Notes: generated by a model from the sequence alone, not told the origin. A stretch of 64,000 bases of DNA from Rostrohypoxylon terebratum (GCA_022497145.1 MU385856.1:806001-870000); one strand, 5' to 3'. Shown: positions 1 through 11,816, counted from the first letter of the stretch. Numbers and translations: made by a program.

Positions 1-288
1 TTGTAACATTCTACAGCGGGTGATGTTTCAATTATACCCTTTCACATTACTTCACATATTATCTTATCGATGTACGATTCATATTGAAATTCTTGTTTCC
101 GAAGTTGTATATTGGTGAGCTGTCTGATGTTCGGTCGAATTCATGGAGGTCTCAAAGTCATTCTACAGCGCAAAGCCCCTTTCATTAATACTCCATAACA
201 AATGCAATCTAACATGTTCTTCGCCGTAACCCAATCATTGTGTTTCGTAATACAGACACTAATCACACATGATCTAAATCATCATCCT
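1..288. other. 3' flank of carboxypeptidase gene
   Basis: AT-rich non-coding sequence that should hold the 3' UTR of the minus-strand carboxypeptidase gene. I see no other gene or structured element in it. Confidence 0.6.
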
Positions 289-1958
289 TCAAGCATACCA
301 TTCACCTCTTAGCCATCTGTTGAAGAGGTTCAAGGAACCCTCGGGTTGGTTGAACGGAACCATGTGGCCTGCCTGGTAGATGCGAGCAAACGTGAAGTTG
401 CCGCTGCTCTTGACCTCGCCGTACTTGTCAGAGCCAGTCGAGAGATCCTTCATGCTGGCAGAGTTAAAGCCCTTCTTGCCAGGCCACTCAAGAGCCTCCG
501 ACCAGGCCTTGTTGCCAAGCCAGTTGCAGATGTAGTCAGCATCACCAGCATAGATAAGAACTGGGATCTGCTTGATGATGTCAGGAACGAGGCGGTGGAA
601 TGGCTTGGACCAATCACCCTGGAACAAGAAGTTCCTGTTGATATCGGTATTGCAGCTCTCGTAGTTTTGCACCTCAGCACCGACAGCCTTAATGACCTTG
701 TCCTGGTTTAGGTATGAGCTGATCCAGGCAGTCTCGGTGTAGCATAGGTTCGCCTGGTCCTTGCACTTCTCACGAATATCGTAGACGTTGTATCCGGTGC
801 GCTGGAAGGGGCCGATCATAGCATTGTTGCAGTAGATAGCGCTGGGTACGCAAGACCAGACGCTCTCAGATTCGTAGCAGCTAGAGATAAGAGACTGGCA
901 ACGAGGAAGAGAGTTGTCCATCGACTGGCACTCACTCTCATCAAGTACAGCCTTGTAGCCACCCTCACCGCAGGCCATGGGGCGGTACTGGGCATATTGG
1001 GTGTAAGGGTCTGTCAAGCCGTTGCCGATGGCGATGCTCTGTAGGTTGATGTTACGGTTCTTATGCGACAGAATCTCAGAGGCGAAGACGGGGATGTAGT
1101 GGCCCGCGTACGATTCTCCAGCGATGTGGAACGGTTGCTCGCTGTACTGGGGGAAGTTGTGGAAGAAGAGGGTCAAGAGGGCGTAAATGTCCTTGCTTGC
1201 GGCAACAGTGTTGTAGACAGGGTTGCTACTGTAGGAGTAGCCGGTGTTGACGGGTTGGTCGATGAAGATGACGGATGCGTTGCTGTTCCACGAGTACTCG
1301 TTGTACTTGAGCGAACCATCCTTGTTCACGCTGGAAGGTCCAAGTTCCATGAAGAGGCCCATCATGGAGGAGCATCCCGGGCCACCGTTCAACCATAGTA
1401 CCACGGGGTCATTCTTTGGGTCGTTTCGGGATTCGAAGAACCCTGCGGAAGGAGGATTAGTTAATGACATTAACATTATGAGAGCTCCAATTTGGATCAC
1501 TTACAATAGAATAGATGTTTGTCATTGGCTTCATCATCAAGGTATCCGCTGAACTGCTTCACCTTGTCTACGCCGAGTTCGGAGGGGTCGACGTTCTTTG
1601 CTCGGAGGTTGTAGGCCTCAAGGGAGCCATCTACCTTTCGGTGCTTAACGCCGTCCGTCTCGACCCACATGCTCTGGACATCAGCGCCCTTAACGATATG
1701 ATCCCATTCCTTATCGGGGCGGCGAGAGTGCGCTTTGGGGTAGGAGATGAGGTTAGAGGCCTTTTCGTAGAAGCCGGGGACCAAGAGGCTCATTTCATCC
1801 CAGAGTCCCTTGGCATGCGCTGGCATCTCCCCAAAGGCGCTGCCGATGTGGTCAAATGGCTTCTTGACGGCATCGCTGATACCGCCGAGGACCTTCTGTT
1901 CTTGCGCAAAGGCAGCCGAGCTGACGCCTAGCAGCAGGGCGGAGCTAGCTACTCTCAT
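289..1958 (-). CDS. cpyA: Carboxypeptidase Y, vacuolar serine carboxypeptidase
   Basis: Serine carboxypeptidase of family S10 that removes C-terminal residues from peptides in the vacuole lumen. Two exons, 1505-1958 and 289-1442, are joined over a 62-bp intron (1443-1504; GTAAGT donor, CGCAG acceptor). The join restores the segment LFYWFFESRNDP, with Trp split by the intron, and gives 535 residues, the usual length for fungal CPY. The start is taken at the second Met (MRVASSALLLG), which opens a clean signal peptide; a Met five codons upstream (1973) is possible. The first ~120 residues would be the propeptide. The oxyanion segment NGGPGCSS, the catalytic Ser262 in GESYAGHY, the Asp segment YAGDADYICNW and the catalytic His in AGHMVPFNQP are all present. 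It is divergent from sdo1. The gene looks intact. Confidence 0.96.
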
Positions 1959-2941
1959 GATGGTAGCAAGCAAGTATCGACAAACTACCAGAATTGACGA
2001 TGACTATGATGGTGAATGTGTGCGGTAATGATGATGAATGATATGGATGAAGAGAGAAGAGATGGGATGGAAGAGTTGAAAATGAATGTTGACGATGGGT
2101 TGATACAAATAACAATGAGCAAGAAGGGAAGATCGGGGAAGCTCCAAGCACTGAGATATGGATGGGCGATGAAACGGGACGGGGAAGGAGAACCCGACTG
2201 GCCAGTGACTGTCTGACTGTCCATGACTGGTTAGTGGCCGGCCAACCACTACCTAGTAGAATTTTGGTGCCTTGGCTAAGTTTCCCCTTATTGCTTACAG
2301 GGGAACTTCCTCACTAGTTGAGTATGGGAGACCAGACCCACTTATGCTAGTAAGTAACTTGCTCGCCCTGTATTCAATGCAATGGATTACGACAGCTGGG
2401 TTTATGCCCATTACCCAGATGTTATCGAGCTTCGTGTCGCGTGATAGACCGAGGGGTACATCGCGATAAGCGTCATAGGTCACGATTAATGTACACTAAC
2501 TATATTCAGTAGGTATATTGAATCTATGACTCAGATTAATGAATAAATACGGTTCATTCTTGACAATGCTTTCATGGGTTTCTCAGTGAAATCATCCATA
2601 AATCCATACCGCTACTAGGTATGTACGCTGTTCCTGCGTCCCAAGTGCCCTGTCTAAGACTCAGGGAAGGTTGCTATGTGCTGGCTCGTGATCCACGGAT
2701 GCGTCAATATGTCGGTAAGGTTAGGTACCTGCCTAAGTACCGCCGGTTTCTAAGGCTTTCGCCCCACAAGCCCAGAACAACTTTATTTCCGGTTCTTCCA
2801 ACGGTTTTATGAATTTTCCAGCAAGGTTATGCATGCACATGCTTCTTTATGACATCTTGACTGTGTGCAAGCTTAGTAAAGAAAAGTTCAATAACTTACA
2901 TACAACTTTCTGCCTAGTACCTATAGTCGCAAGAAGACAAG
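1959..2941. other. Divergent intergenic region, cpyA / sdo1
   Basis: Shared upstream region of two divergent genes, about 1 kb. It is pyrimidine-rich on the minus strand next to cpyA (about 2000-2150). Short open frames here have no protein-like character. No element is recognised with confidence. Confidence 0.5.
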
Positions 2942-4091
2942 ATGTCGCGACAAATAAATCAACCTGGTGAGTAAAACGGCGAGATCCTGAATCATACAGA
3001 ATTTCTGTTTTCAAATGTCTCATCTTCTTACATGCTGCACGATGCTAATATATGGAATGCAGTATGTAATTAAACCCCACCGTCCCCGTTTGTGTCTCCC
3101 CGCGTTTTATATGTCGATCTAGATTCTTGACAGTTGCGAACAATTTTGCGCCTAGCTACATCCACAAGAAGACTAATTTGAATATCAGTCTAATCAAATA
3201 CGGCTTACAAATGTTTCGCTTGTGCGCCTGAAGAAGGGAAAGAAGCGCTTCGAGATTGCCTGCTACAAGAACAAAGTGCTAGAATGGCGATCAGGCATCG
3301 AGACCGACCTCGACGAGGTTTTGCAGATCCCTAATGTCTTCCTAAACGTCTCGAAAGGGCAAACAGCGCCCTCCGCAGATCTTGCGAAGGCGTTCGGAAA
3401 GGATAAGCCCGTAAACGATATTATCCTCGAAATCCTAAATAAAGGCGAGCTGCAGGTGGGCGAGAAAGAGCGTGCGGCGCAATTAGAAAGAGTACACAAT
3501 GAAGTCATTAGTATTGTGGCCAGTAAACTGGTAGATCCGCGGACGAAGAGAGTGTATACTACCGGTATGATTGAGAAGGCGCTAGATATGTTAAGTTCCC
3601 AAGCACATCAACAAGGAGATAAGAAGGGCACGGAGACCGGTGGCGGTACAGGAACACCGGCGACGGGCGATGACTTGGAGGCGAAACCAAGAACCAAGGA
3701 TCACAACTGGACTGGCGTGGTTACGACGAAGAGCGCGAAGAGTCAGGCTCTTGAAGCCATGAAAGCCCTGATCGCACACCAACCTATCCCTGTTACCAGG
3801 GCACGGATGAGACTCAGGATTACTTGCTCTACGAACGTTTTAAAACAGGCAGTGAAGGCACCCAAAGGGGGCGATGCAGATGGAGAACAGAAAGCTCCTG
3901 GTACTGTAAAAGACAAAATTCTGAGTTATGTCGAACAAGTGGAAACTCAGGATGTTCTCGGATCAGAGTGGGAGGTTGTCGGATTTGTCGAACCTGGCGC
4001 CTTCAAAGGCTTATCTGATTTCGTAGGCAACGAAACTAAAGGTCAAGGGCGAGTCGAAGTCCTCGATATGGCAGTAACACATGAAGACTAG
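2942..4091 (+). CDS. sdo1: Ribosome maturation protein SBDS/Sdo1
   Basis: Orthologue of the SBDS protein, which works with the GTPase Efl1 to release the anti-association factor Tif6/eIF6 from late cytoplasmic 60S particles. The main exon begins at 3189, reads SNQIRLTNVSLVRLKKGKKR and runs to the TAG at 4089-4091. A short first exon at 2942-2966 reads MSRQINQP, matching the INQPSGQIKL start of yeast Sdo1. The total is about 308 residues, longer than yeast (250) because of a low-complexity Gly/Thr-rich insert at about residues 145-185. The first-intron junction is not clean: the obvious donor (GTGAGT at 2967) and acceptor (CAG ending at 3188) leave one extra base. A micro-exon, unusual splice site or sequence error must account for this. 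The family call is firm; only the 5' joint is uncertain. Confidence 0.92.
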
Positions 4092-4466
4092 AGAATCTAG
4101 CTTTAGCATTCATGAATCACGACTGATATCCCGAATTGATTGGCAACATGGTACCGGTACTGGGTTAGTTTGGCATAGAGAAAAAAAAAGACTACGCAGC
4201 ATCATTCCAAGACTGATGCGGCTCAATATCACTATCACATATACAACATGATCATATGTTCGTTAAGAAGCAGTTTGAAATGTTGGTCACAACGATGTCT
4301 CTTTGCTATTTAGAGTACACCTATGACTTGCCGAGTCCGAAAAATCCCCATGTGCAATGTAATTCAGTAGAAACATCGATGCAGTAATTTCAGTCCAGCC
4401 TTCACGCCTGTCCATCCGCAATGAATGATCTGAACCAATGAAACCATGCCTCCGCCAATAAAACTT

Positions 4467-5157
4467 TTAACCACCCTTCTTCTTGGAGACACCGACGGTC
4501 CGGCCGCGACGACCAGTCGTCTTGGTGTGTTGACCACGGACACGGAGACCCCAGTAGTGTCGGAGACCACGGTGGGCACGGATCTTCTTTAGACGCTCAA
4601 GGTCATCACGGAGCTTGGAGTCGACACCGTTGGCGAGGACCTGGTAGCTCTTGCCGTCGGTGATATCGCGCTGTCGGTTGAGGAACCAGGCGGGGATCTT
4701 GTATTGGGTAGGGTTCTGGAGGATGGTGACGATTCGCTCAAGCTCTTCGGAGGTAAGTTCACCAGCGCTATTATATATTACATTAGCCTTCACTTTGCTC
4801 TTTCTTTCTATCAATCTGGTGGCAATCCATACCGCTTGTTGAGATCGACATCGGCCTTCTTGCAAACCAAGTTGGAGTATCGTCGACCAACACCCTTGAT
4901 TCGGGTCATGGCGTACATAACCTTCTCCTTTCCATCGACGTTCGTGTTGAGGAGACGCAAGATCTATTGAGTAGTAGAGTTAGTGGGATGTATCCATGAT
5001 TATCGAGTCCGGGATCATTGATTAAGTATCGATGAAGAGTCGCGAGTTCGTGCGACTCTCTGTCGAAATGGGAGACGGCGAAAGCGATGCGCGTAAACTA
5101 AATTGAGGAATTACTTACGAACTGGAAGTTCGTCTTCTCTCCTGAGACGAGCGACAT
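4467..5157 (-). CDS. rps18: 40S ribosomal protein S18 (uS13)
   Basis: Small-subunit ribosomal protein uS13, located at the head of the 40S subunit. Three exons: 5119-5157 (MSLVSGEKTNFQF), 4833-4963 and 4467-4767. The introns are 155 bp (4964-5118) and 65 bp (4768-4832). The join across intron 2 gives DLNKRAGELTSEELERIV, with Arg split by the intron. The product is 156 residues, normal for the family. The C-terminal region carries the typical basic segment LRHYWGLRVRGQHTKTTGRR and a KKKGG tail. The early intron after codon 13 is typical of fungal ribosomal protein genes. It is convergent with sdo1, with 375 bp between the stops. Confidence 0.98.
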
Positions 5158-6221
5158 GATGGGCAACTGTGTTGTTGAGTTGCTACCTAGATGTCGTTTG
5201 TCGTGAGATTTGTATTGAGAAGATTGCGAAAGAGAAGAATTGAAGATTTAATTTTTGGTAGGCTCGCTTAGTGAATTAGGGTACAAGCCGAAAAAGGTGC
5301 GGGCACTACAAGTTTGGTCCACTTTTTCACGGATTTTTTAAAGACCGAATCGAAATCGAACTAACCAAAGTATGCACAGACCACCATGAACTTGAACTCC
5401 GAGACTTTAGCTCATACTACAGAGAGAATTTTTTTCTCTTCAACTCTCCCAGAGGAACATTTTCTACCTAGTTGCAATTTTTTCAAATCATGCCATTTTT
5501 TATTCGAGTACTCCGTTGACCGCCAATAGAGGACCGATAAATAAACGAAAAGCTCGAATGCACGGTCAACTAGCATAGCTAGTAGTTTTCCAACATGGAA
5601 GTGAACAATTCAACGGAGGTCGTTGAAAACTCCCAGGGCTTCGATCTGCTGCTACGGAATTGGAGATCATGATAGTACAGCAATATGGTACCATCAAGTA
5701 TCCGAGTATCGACACCTCCACCTCTGCTACCTCTGCCAAGGAATCTCGAAGGAGCAGATACCTACATCCATACAATGTGTCAAAACTCACCCCACGTGGG
5801 TTCTATAGTAAGTATCACGCATTGTGAAATTGGTGCTTGCTACTTGGACATTATATCAATATGACCTCGAGTGATATTATCATTGATATCAAGGTACACA
5901 CCATGTTTGGCCAGTGATGAACGATCTTACACAGTCTATGAGGATTACTCCAATGAGTTATCAATTTACACTGAAAATTCTGAGGCCTTTATTGCTTAGG
6001 TATTACTACTCTAGCACACTACTGTGTTTCTTCCCAAGAATTAATAAGATGATCTTTTCCCAACCCGCTAATGAATATGCCACCCTGTTCCGTGTATTTC
6101 CCGCCAAACGCCAATCAACGAAGTGAACTCCTGAGGTATCATATTACATCCTTCCAGTTGTAACCTGCTGGATCAAAGAGCTTCAAAATGCCGCACCAAA
6201 TTGACAATATACAATTGCTGG
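5158..6221. other. Intergenic region upstream of rps18
   Basis: The rps18 promoter and 5' leader should lie in the first few hundred bases. T-rich and A-rich runs occur at about 5230-5260 and 5430-5500. Short open frames at 5566-6126 look random. Nothing else is recognisable. Confidence 0.5.
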
Positions 6222-6689
6222 CTATTTCACCGACTCTTCTCGAGGATCTTCGCGAGTGGGCTGACGAGCCAAGCTGCTATCGAACCGAGCATGCGAGTCC
6301 ATTAGATCATAATGAGACGAATGGCCGCGGTCGACGCTGTTGTTTCTTGAAGCACTTGGGCTAATGCCGCTGGAGATGCTTCGACTGCAGTGGCCAGATT
6401 TGCTCCTCCCGAAGTTCCATTCGAAAGCATTCAGTATCTTCTGATGTTCCAAGTTTTGTTGATTGAATGGCCGGTTTAGATGGGCAAACTCGTCGCGGTC
6501 AACTGATTTTTTGGACTTATGTGACATGAAACCCCCAGTCAAAGTCCGTAGCAAGCGAGACGGGCTCTTGGGTGAATCTTGAGCTTCGCTTTCGGTTGGC
6601 GTCTCAGTACCGTTCGTCGTCTTATTAGTACCAGAGCTGGCAGTGGACTGTTTTCTGCTCGTCGGGAACGTCCACCTACCCAACGCCAT
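6222..6689 (-). CDS. Uncharacterised 155-residue protein
   Basis: Single-exon frame starting MALGRWTFPTSRKQST and ending REESVK. I do not recognise the family. The composition is that of an intrinsically disordered fungal protein, rich in Ser, Thr, Asn and charged residues. A more ordered-looking middle section, about residues 45-95, contains LLRTLTGGF, then HLNRPFNQQNLEHQKIL and FEWNFGR. There is no signal peptide or membrane segment. Support for coding is the protein-like composition and the absence of a better frame; the overlapping frames are Arg-rich and look like shadows. An additional upstream exon cannot be excluded. Confidence 0.6.
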   Translation of the reverse strand: MALGRWTFPTSRKQSTASSGTNKTTNGTETPTESEAQDSPKSPSRLLRTLTGGFMSHKSKKSVDRDEFAHLNRPFNQQNLEHQKILNAFEWNFGRSKSGHCSRSISSGISPSASRNNSVDRGHSSHYDLMDSHARFDSSLARQPTREDPREESVK

Positions 6690-7768
6690 CGTGACACAAT
6701 AACGGCTATAGTTGCCAAAGCTTTAGCAAGTGTAACAATTAGAAGTTTGTCAATCGATTCGAAATATGGAGTAGTCTCGGTTTCGGGATCACGGCGGCGT
6801 TGAGTGATTATGGCCTCAAAGGGCAAGAGGTATGAAATAACAAAATCATCTGCAGAAGATGAAGTATGAAGCTGGGATATGAGTGAATAACAAAAGAAAA
6901 TCCGGCAGATCGGTAGGTATTTTGTTCGCTAATTTAGCTCATCGATGACTTATAAGTGGCGTAATAGTGGTTGCACCCATCATCAATCACATTATCTCAC
7001 ATTGTCACATTACTTACGATGGGGCTATATACGCATATCTAGTACCTAGTAGTGTCGATATTCGCGGGGTCGCCGGGGTCTAAGGACCAAGGTCTCCCAA
7101 TTCTGCGAAACCCCATGCTTTATCGACGTCATCCTGCCGACAAAGAAAACGGCCGAGACCACCACACACGCCGGTGGCTGTACTAAGCAATCAGGAGGAT
7201 TTGATAGGTCCCTAGCCCCAACTTGGGGTCTACAAATGCAATGTCACGAGTAGGCCTGGAATGTCCCATGAACCTAATATGCTCATATCATTTCCATTTT
7301 CGGCGATAGAATCGCAGTACATATGGCCTCTTGTGTTACCTCCATAGATGTGTGTCTAAGTATTTAGGTAATAGTTGGTGGTGGCAAACACTATACGCGG
7401 CCGGAATGCCGACATTGGTTAGCTCCCGAGGTCCTAGATAACCGTCCGTTACTATCTAGCAGCCTAGGCGGTTACAGATGTTGGAGATTACTATCATTAT
7501 TCTTAGTTTCTTTATACTAGGTATCATTAACTATCTAGATATACATTGACTGGTAAGAAATACCTAACATTAAGTCTTAGAGATTACCTAAGATATCAGT
7601 TGAGTCGTGGGGGCCATAGGTATCGTGCGATATGTATCATCCTTCATACTACTAAAGTGTTTCTAGACACAAACACGCCTGGAATCCTGGATATCTACCC
7701 CGTCATCAACCTGTGTCAGACCTGTGTATCATGCATAAATCCCCAAAGCTCCCAGCGCCCAGCACTCT
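6690..7768. other. Intergenic region
   Basis: Lies between the start of the 155-residue gene and the 3' end of the DUF1330-like gene. It includes GC-richer sequence at 7060-7260 and AT-rich sequence at 7480-7600. I see no supported gene or RNA. Confidence 0.45.
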
Positions 7769-8563
7769 TTATAGCCTTTCCCTTGTTTGACGCGGGTCAA
7801 CGATATTCGCTTGGTCGTCCACCTCCATGACACATAAAATTAACGTATCCTTCAGCGAGGGAAGTCGGTATTCGTGGTTAGCCTCTTGATAGTCCCTACT
7901 CGCCGCCATCGCCGCGAAGTGAGAAACGGACGGGTAATGAACGAAGGCGATCTCGTCCCACCCGTCGTCTCCCGCCGGACCGCCCGCTACCCTTCCGACA
8001 AGCTTGACCTTCCCGCCGTGTCTCGATCCTACGTTCGCGGTGAACGCATCCCCATACTTCTTGTATTGGTCCTTCATTCCGGGCTTAAATGCGAGGAGGT
8101 TTAACATGGAGACGGGTCGATCACGGATTTCGGTCGGCATTGCCCCGATCCACTCGCATAATTCGAGGCTCGTCTCCAGGTTTTGTGAGGAATTTGACGG
8201 TTCGATGTCGTGCGGCTCCGGCGGTGAGACAGAGCCGGGCGGCGGGTAGAGGAGCTTTGAATTGGCAGCCGCGTAGCCCGACAGCGCTTTGGAAGAGACT
8301 CCACAAGATGCGCTCCAAATAGCTTCGATATCCAGTTGCGCCTCGTGAGGGATTGGGTCGGTCTCCTCTAGGACCAAAAAAAGGTCCCAGCGGATGTTGC
8401 GGCCGATCAAATGACCTGCTGATATCTGCGTAGGGAGAATCATCCAACGAATGGCCCGTGCCTGAACGATGGGCTTGATGCCATTCCAGCGGAGCTTGCC
8501 CAGAAACAGGGCAGGCGATGCCTCGTCCCGGAGGGAAATAAGGTGTATATTGCAGAGAACCAT
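7769..8563 (-). CDS. DUF1330-like dimeric alpha/beta-barrel protein
   Basis: Intronless gene for a 264-residue soluble protein. The C-terminal part, about residues 150-250, resembles DUF1330-type ferredoxin-like (dimeric alpha/beta-barrel) domains. It runs SMLNLLAFKPGMKDQYKKYG, then KVKLVGRV, then WDEIAFVHYPSVSHFAAMAA and SRDYQEANHEYRLPSLKDT, ending in a short strand. Such domains normally stand alone at about 95-110 residues. Here an N-terminal half of similar length precedes it and may be a degenerate second copy. A Pro/Ser-rich linker, about residues 105-130, joins the halves. The biochemical role is unknown and no catalytic residues can be assigned. The start at MVLCNIHLISLRDEA is the first in-frame Met. 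Confidence 0.75.
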   Translation of the reverse strand: MVLCNIHLISLRDEASPALFLGKLRWNGIKPIVQARAIRWMILPTQISAGHLIGRNIRWDLFLVLEETDPIPHEAQLDIEAIWSASCGVSSKALSGYAAANSKLLYPPPGSVSPPEPHDIEPSNSSQNLETSLELCEWIGAMPTEIRDRPVSMLNLLAFKPGMKDQYKKYGDAFTANVGSRHGGKVKLVGRVAGGPAGDDGWDEIAFVHYPSVSHFAAMAASRDYQEANHEYRLPSLKDTLILCVMEVDDQANIVDPRQTRERL

Positions 8564-9552
8564 CTTTTTTCTTAGAATTTGTACATATAGATGATGACCT
8601 CTTCCTGACTCTCTCTACCTAGGTAAAATCGGTCAGCTGTTTAGGGCAACAGGTCAGTTCCCAGTTCCAAGATTAATGGCTGATAGCCGATAACAGCCCA
8701 AGGCGAAGCTCCACATTGAAAAAGATGCAGGATTGGCCGAGGTAGTCCGAAAGGGGTAAAAATGCTCCACTTGATCTTCCCCGTTCTCTCCATCCTCTCC
8801 ATGTCTGTGGACCCAACATCATCAGATCTAATTTCGTCTGGGAAAGCCTACTAGGAAAATGTTCACCCGAGCACATGGAAAGAGCTGCTAGAACTGCTAG
8901 AAAAGGTGACACTACTACCCTACTACCTAGCCAACCTTACTCAAGACAAGCTTTGGAACCCGTCAAGTTTCAAACATCAGACGCGGAACGAGACAAGGGT
9001 CTGCCTACAAATGCGGGATCGAAAATTCTGAATTCTGAATTGGTAGGTAACACAAAAGTAAGCCCTGGAGATCTACATCATTGGGTAAGAAACTTGGAGC
9101 AGGTAACACAACTGCCCAATCGAGTTCAGCAGCAACGTTCGCTGTCGAACGAACGCAAACTTTTCAGGGGTGATTCTTTAAAATGATGTTTCTTGTTTTT
9201 CCTTCTTTTTTTCATTAGGAATACTACTTCGTAACTAACCCCGAAACTTGGAAATTTCCTTGTGGGCTTATACCTCTTTGCTACTCCCATCCTATCCTGT
9301 AGGGCGGGAGCCTGCATCTTGTGTGATCCCGATAAGGCCATCTATACCTTATCGGCGCAAGAATGCCCGCGGTCTTCCCATCTCCTTCGGACATCCGGAC
9401 GCCTCGGCTCGCGTAGCTCCAAATGTGAATTAAAAAATATACATGAATATCCACGGCGGGTATCTCAAATCAAGGAACAAATCAATGTTCCTGCGAGGCT
9501 CGCTCGCTTAAAAGAAAACAATCAACTAGGTTTCACTATTACCCATCCCAGC
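8564..9552. other. Intergenic region
   Basis: Promoter side of the DUF1330-like gene and 3' side of the secreted-protein gene. Frames at 8673-8912 and 8875-9186 lack protein-like character. Nothing else is recognised. Confidence 0.45.
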
Positions 9553-10529
9553 TTAGACAATGACATTGACCTGGTTTTGCTGTTGCTTGACAATCGAAAC
9601 CTCGCCATTTGCGACGGTTATCTGCTCAAAGGATGTGAACGACTGCGATGCCAGGTTGGCAAACGCATTGTTGTTCGACTGATAGAAACCGCAGTCCTGG
9701 AGGAATGTGTCGGTGCTTTCGACGAATAAGCTCTTCTGGTTGGGGAGGATAATAGCGGCCGGGTCAACGAAGACGAGGTCAATGGCTGGTGCCTGCGCGC
9801 CAATGGGCAGAAGTAGGCTCTGGTTGATATTGCCGAAGGGCGCGTTGGGGTCTTCGTTCACGATTTGCGCAGGGGCTGCCGATGGCTGAGCGAGGGCGGT
9901 GGCTGCTGCAACGCCCGCAAGGTCAACCGTCTTCGATGCGCCAAGAGTCATGGTCTGCGCATCCGAGACCATAACAGTGACTTGATTCTGGGGCTTTCCA
10001 TTATCGGCGAGTGCTTTATTCACCATATATCTCTTCTGCTTTCCTTTACCAGCTCGAGCATCGATTACTGTGGCTACTGTGATAACCACAATATTCTATT
10101 CATCTATTAGATCGACGAAGCTAGTGAGTTGCGGCGTCATGTGGTAGACTTACTACTTGGGAGAAGCGGGCTTTGAAGTGGTTGAGTCGGATGTTTTTCT
10201 TGACATCTTCTAATTGGGTAATCAGAGCAACTTGTGCTTGCAAGAGCGCCGCAAATTCTTGTTCCGCTATCCGTTGAAGGGCATCCAACTCCGCCTTATT
10301 ATCTTGGACGACGATGATGTTTGTCTCCTGTACTATCTGCTCGATAGTCAAAGGAGAACGCCGCGATCTCCATTTCAACCCCCGATTCGATACCGGAACA
10401 AGTGCATCAGTTGGAGCTGGTTACATCGTTAGTATACACTATCACTTGAGTAACGGGGTAACGAATCTTACCCGACGCAGCGAGCGACGACAGGCCCATC
10501 AAGGTCATACAAGCTTGAGTGAAACGCAT
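9553..10529 (-). CDS. Secreted protein of unknown function
   Basis: Three exons: 10472-10529, 10154-10416 and 9553-10095. The introns are 55 bp (10417-10471; CTAAC branch, CCAG acceptor) and 58 bp (10096-10153). All joins keep frame and give 287 residues. The N-terminus, MRFTQACMTLMGLSSLAAS, is a typical signal peptide, followed by a basic patch (KWRSRR). Next comes an amphipathic, Gln/Glu-rich helical stretch at about residues 45-95, which could be a coiled coil. The second half has short hydrophobic strands (DNGKPQNQVTVMVSDAQT), an Ala/Pro-rich linker and a Gln/Asn-rich C-terminus. The mature part has a single Cys, in DCGFYQ, so it is not a small Cys-rich effector. There is no GPI-attachment signal. 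The function is unknown. Confidence 0.8.
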
Positions 10530-11816
10530 GTTGAAAGTTTGGCTTTCCAGAAGCAAGAAGGAATGAACAAGAAAAGCTTTCAAAGGACTGTGGTAAGTTT
10601 ACTATTATGTATAAAGAACGGAAATCAAGACTACCTCTTGGGCGTCGAAGAAGAAAATGAAGGAGAGGGAAGGCGAAGCGGGATGATCTACCAGAATGCG
10701 ATCATACGACTACTCATAAGGAGATCATATTCACTGCAAAGGAGATCATTCTCTATATATACTCTCTTACCTAGGTGGCGATCTAACGACATGCTCTCTG
10801 GTCGATGATTCTCATGATCCCCTTCTTTCCTCCGGATGGTCGTCCATCCGGTCAATCTTCAAAGCGCCAAGATCAAGGACTTATCCCATGTCCTAAACAC
10901 CATAGCGCGCGACCTGATTCGTCCTGCTCCATGTGCGGCTCTACCTGGGTCACTTTAAGGTGATAGTTAAGCTTGTTCGCTTAGACTTGGCTCCTGGAGC
11001 TAAGCTGACATAGGATTCAGGGACCTGGTGCGGGTGTCCTGTGCGGCATATGTCTAGCGATTTAAGGAATGAAGTCTACTGTTCTACCCCAGGAAAGCAC
11101 ACAGCCTCTTCGGAAGGTAGCGAATCATCAGAAGAATATTTCGATGTTTAAGATGGGTAGCGATGACAGGTACCCAGGTCCCAGGTACTGATCCTTAGAA
11201 CCTGGTTTGAACCAATCAGGGGCGAGAATTACCCCCCTGTCTCAGGTTCAGCACATGGAGTCTGTGCCATTTGAGACCCAGACGAAACGTCACCCGTCTT
11301 GAAAGACCTTCACAGGAGTTAATGCAGTAACCCAAGACGGCAGATGGCGGATAAGCTTTGCTGCTAAACAACTCCTTATGTAACTTGGTAAGATGTCATG
11401 ATCTGTTAATCCACAAGTGCGATCTTGCAGATTGCACGAAATGATCACTCAATTGAGCTGGGTCTACAGCAGTATGGATCAAAAGATCTACGAACGTTTT
11501 GAGTTTTTGGATCTTCATAAGACGGCAGTGCAAACTTATTCAATGCAATTGATAAACATCCCAACAACCAACCCGGATGATCACTTCATGTCCTACGGGG
11601 TTGCGATAGTGGATACAAGTCTATCTTCTGAGGCGCGGGAGTGTTTTTCGTGAGGGTTCTTTAATTAGAAGGGATGTAGGTAAATCTGTTCGATACAGCT
11701 CGAGCCTAGAAGCGTCCGAGGACATATCATGAAATGCCGCAAGTGTAAATATTGAGAGGCGGATCGACACATTCCCGACCCTTCCACTAGTCCCGAATCA
11801 TGAATCAAACCAATCC
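10530..11816. other. Intergenic region upstream of the secreted-protein gene
   Basis: Contains the promoter of the secreted-protein gene, including a possible TATA box (see separate entry). It also holds the 3' flank of the MFS gene. Open frames at 10314-10808 and 11417-11653 look random. Confidence 0.45.
10751..10762 (-). promoter_or_regulatory. Possible TATA box of the secreted-protein gene
   Basis: TATATATAGAG read on the minus strand, about 225 bp upstream of the ATG at 10529. A nearby direct repeat of the word GGAGATCAT (10720-10750) may also matter. The call rests on sequence likeness and position only. Confidence 0.3.
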
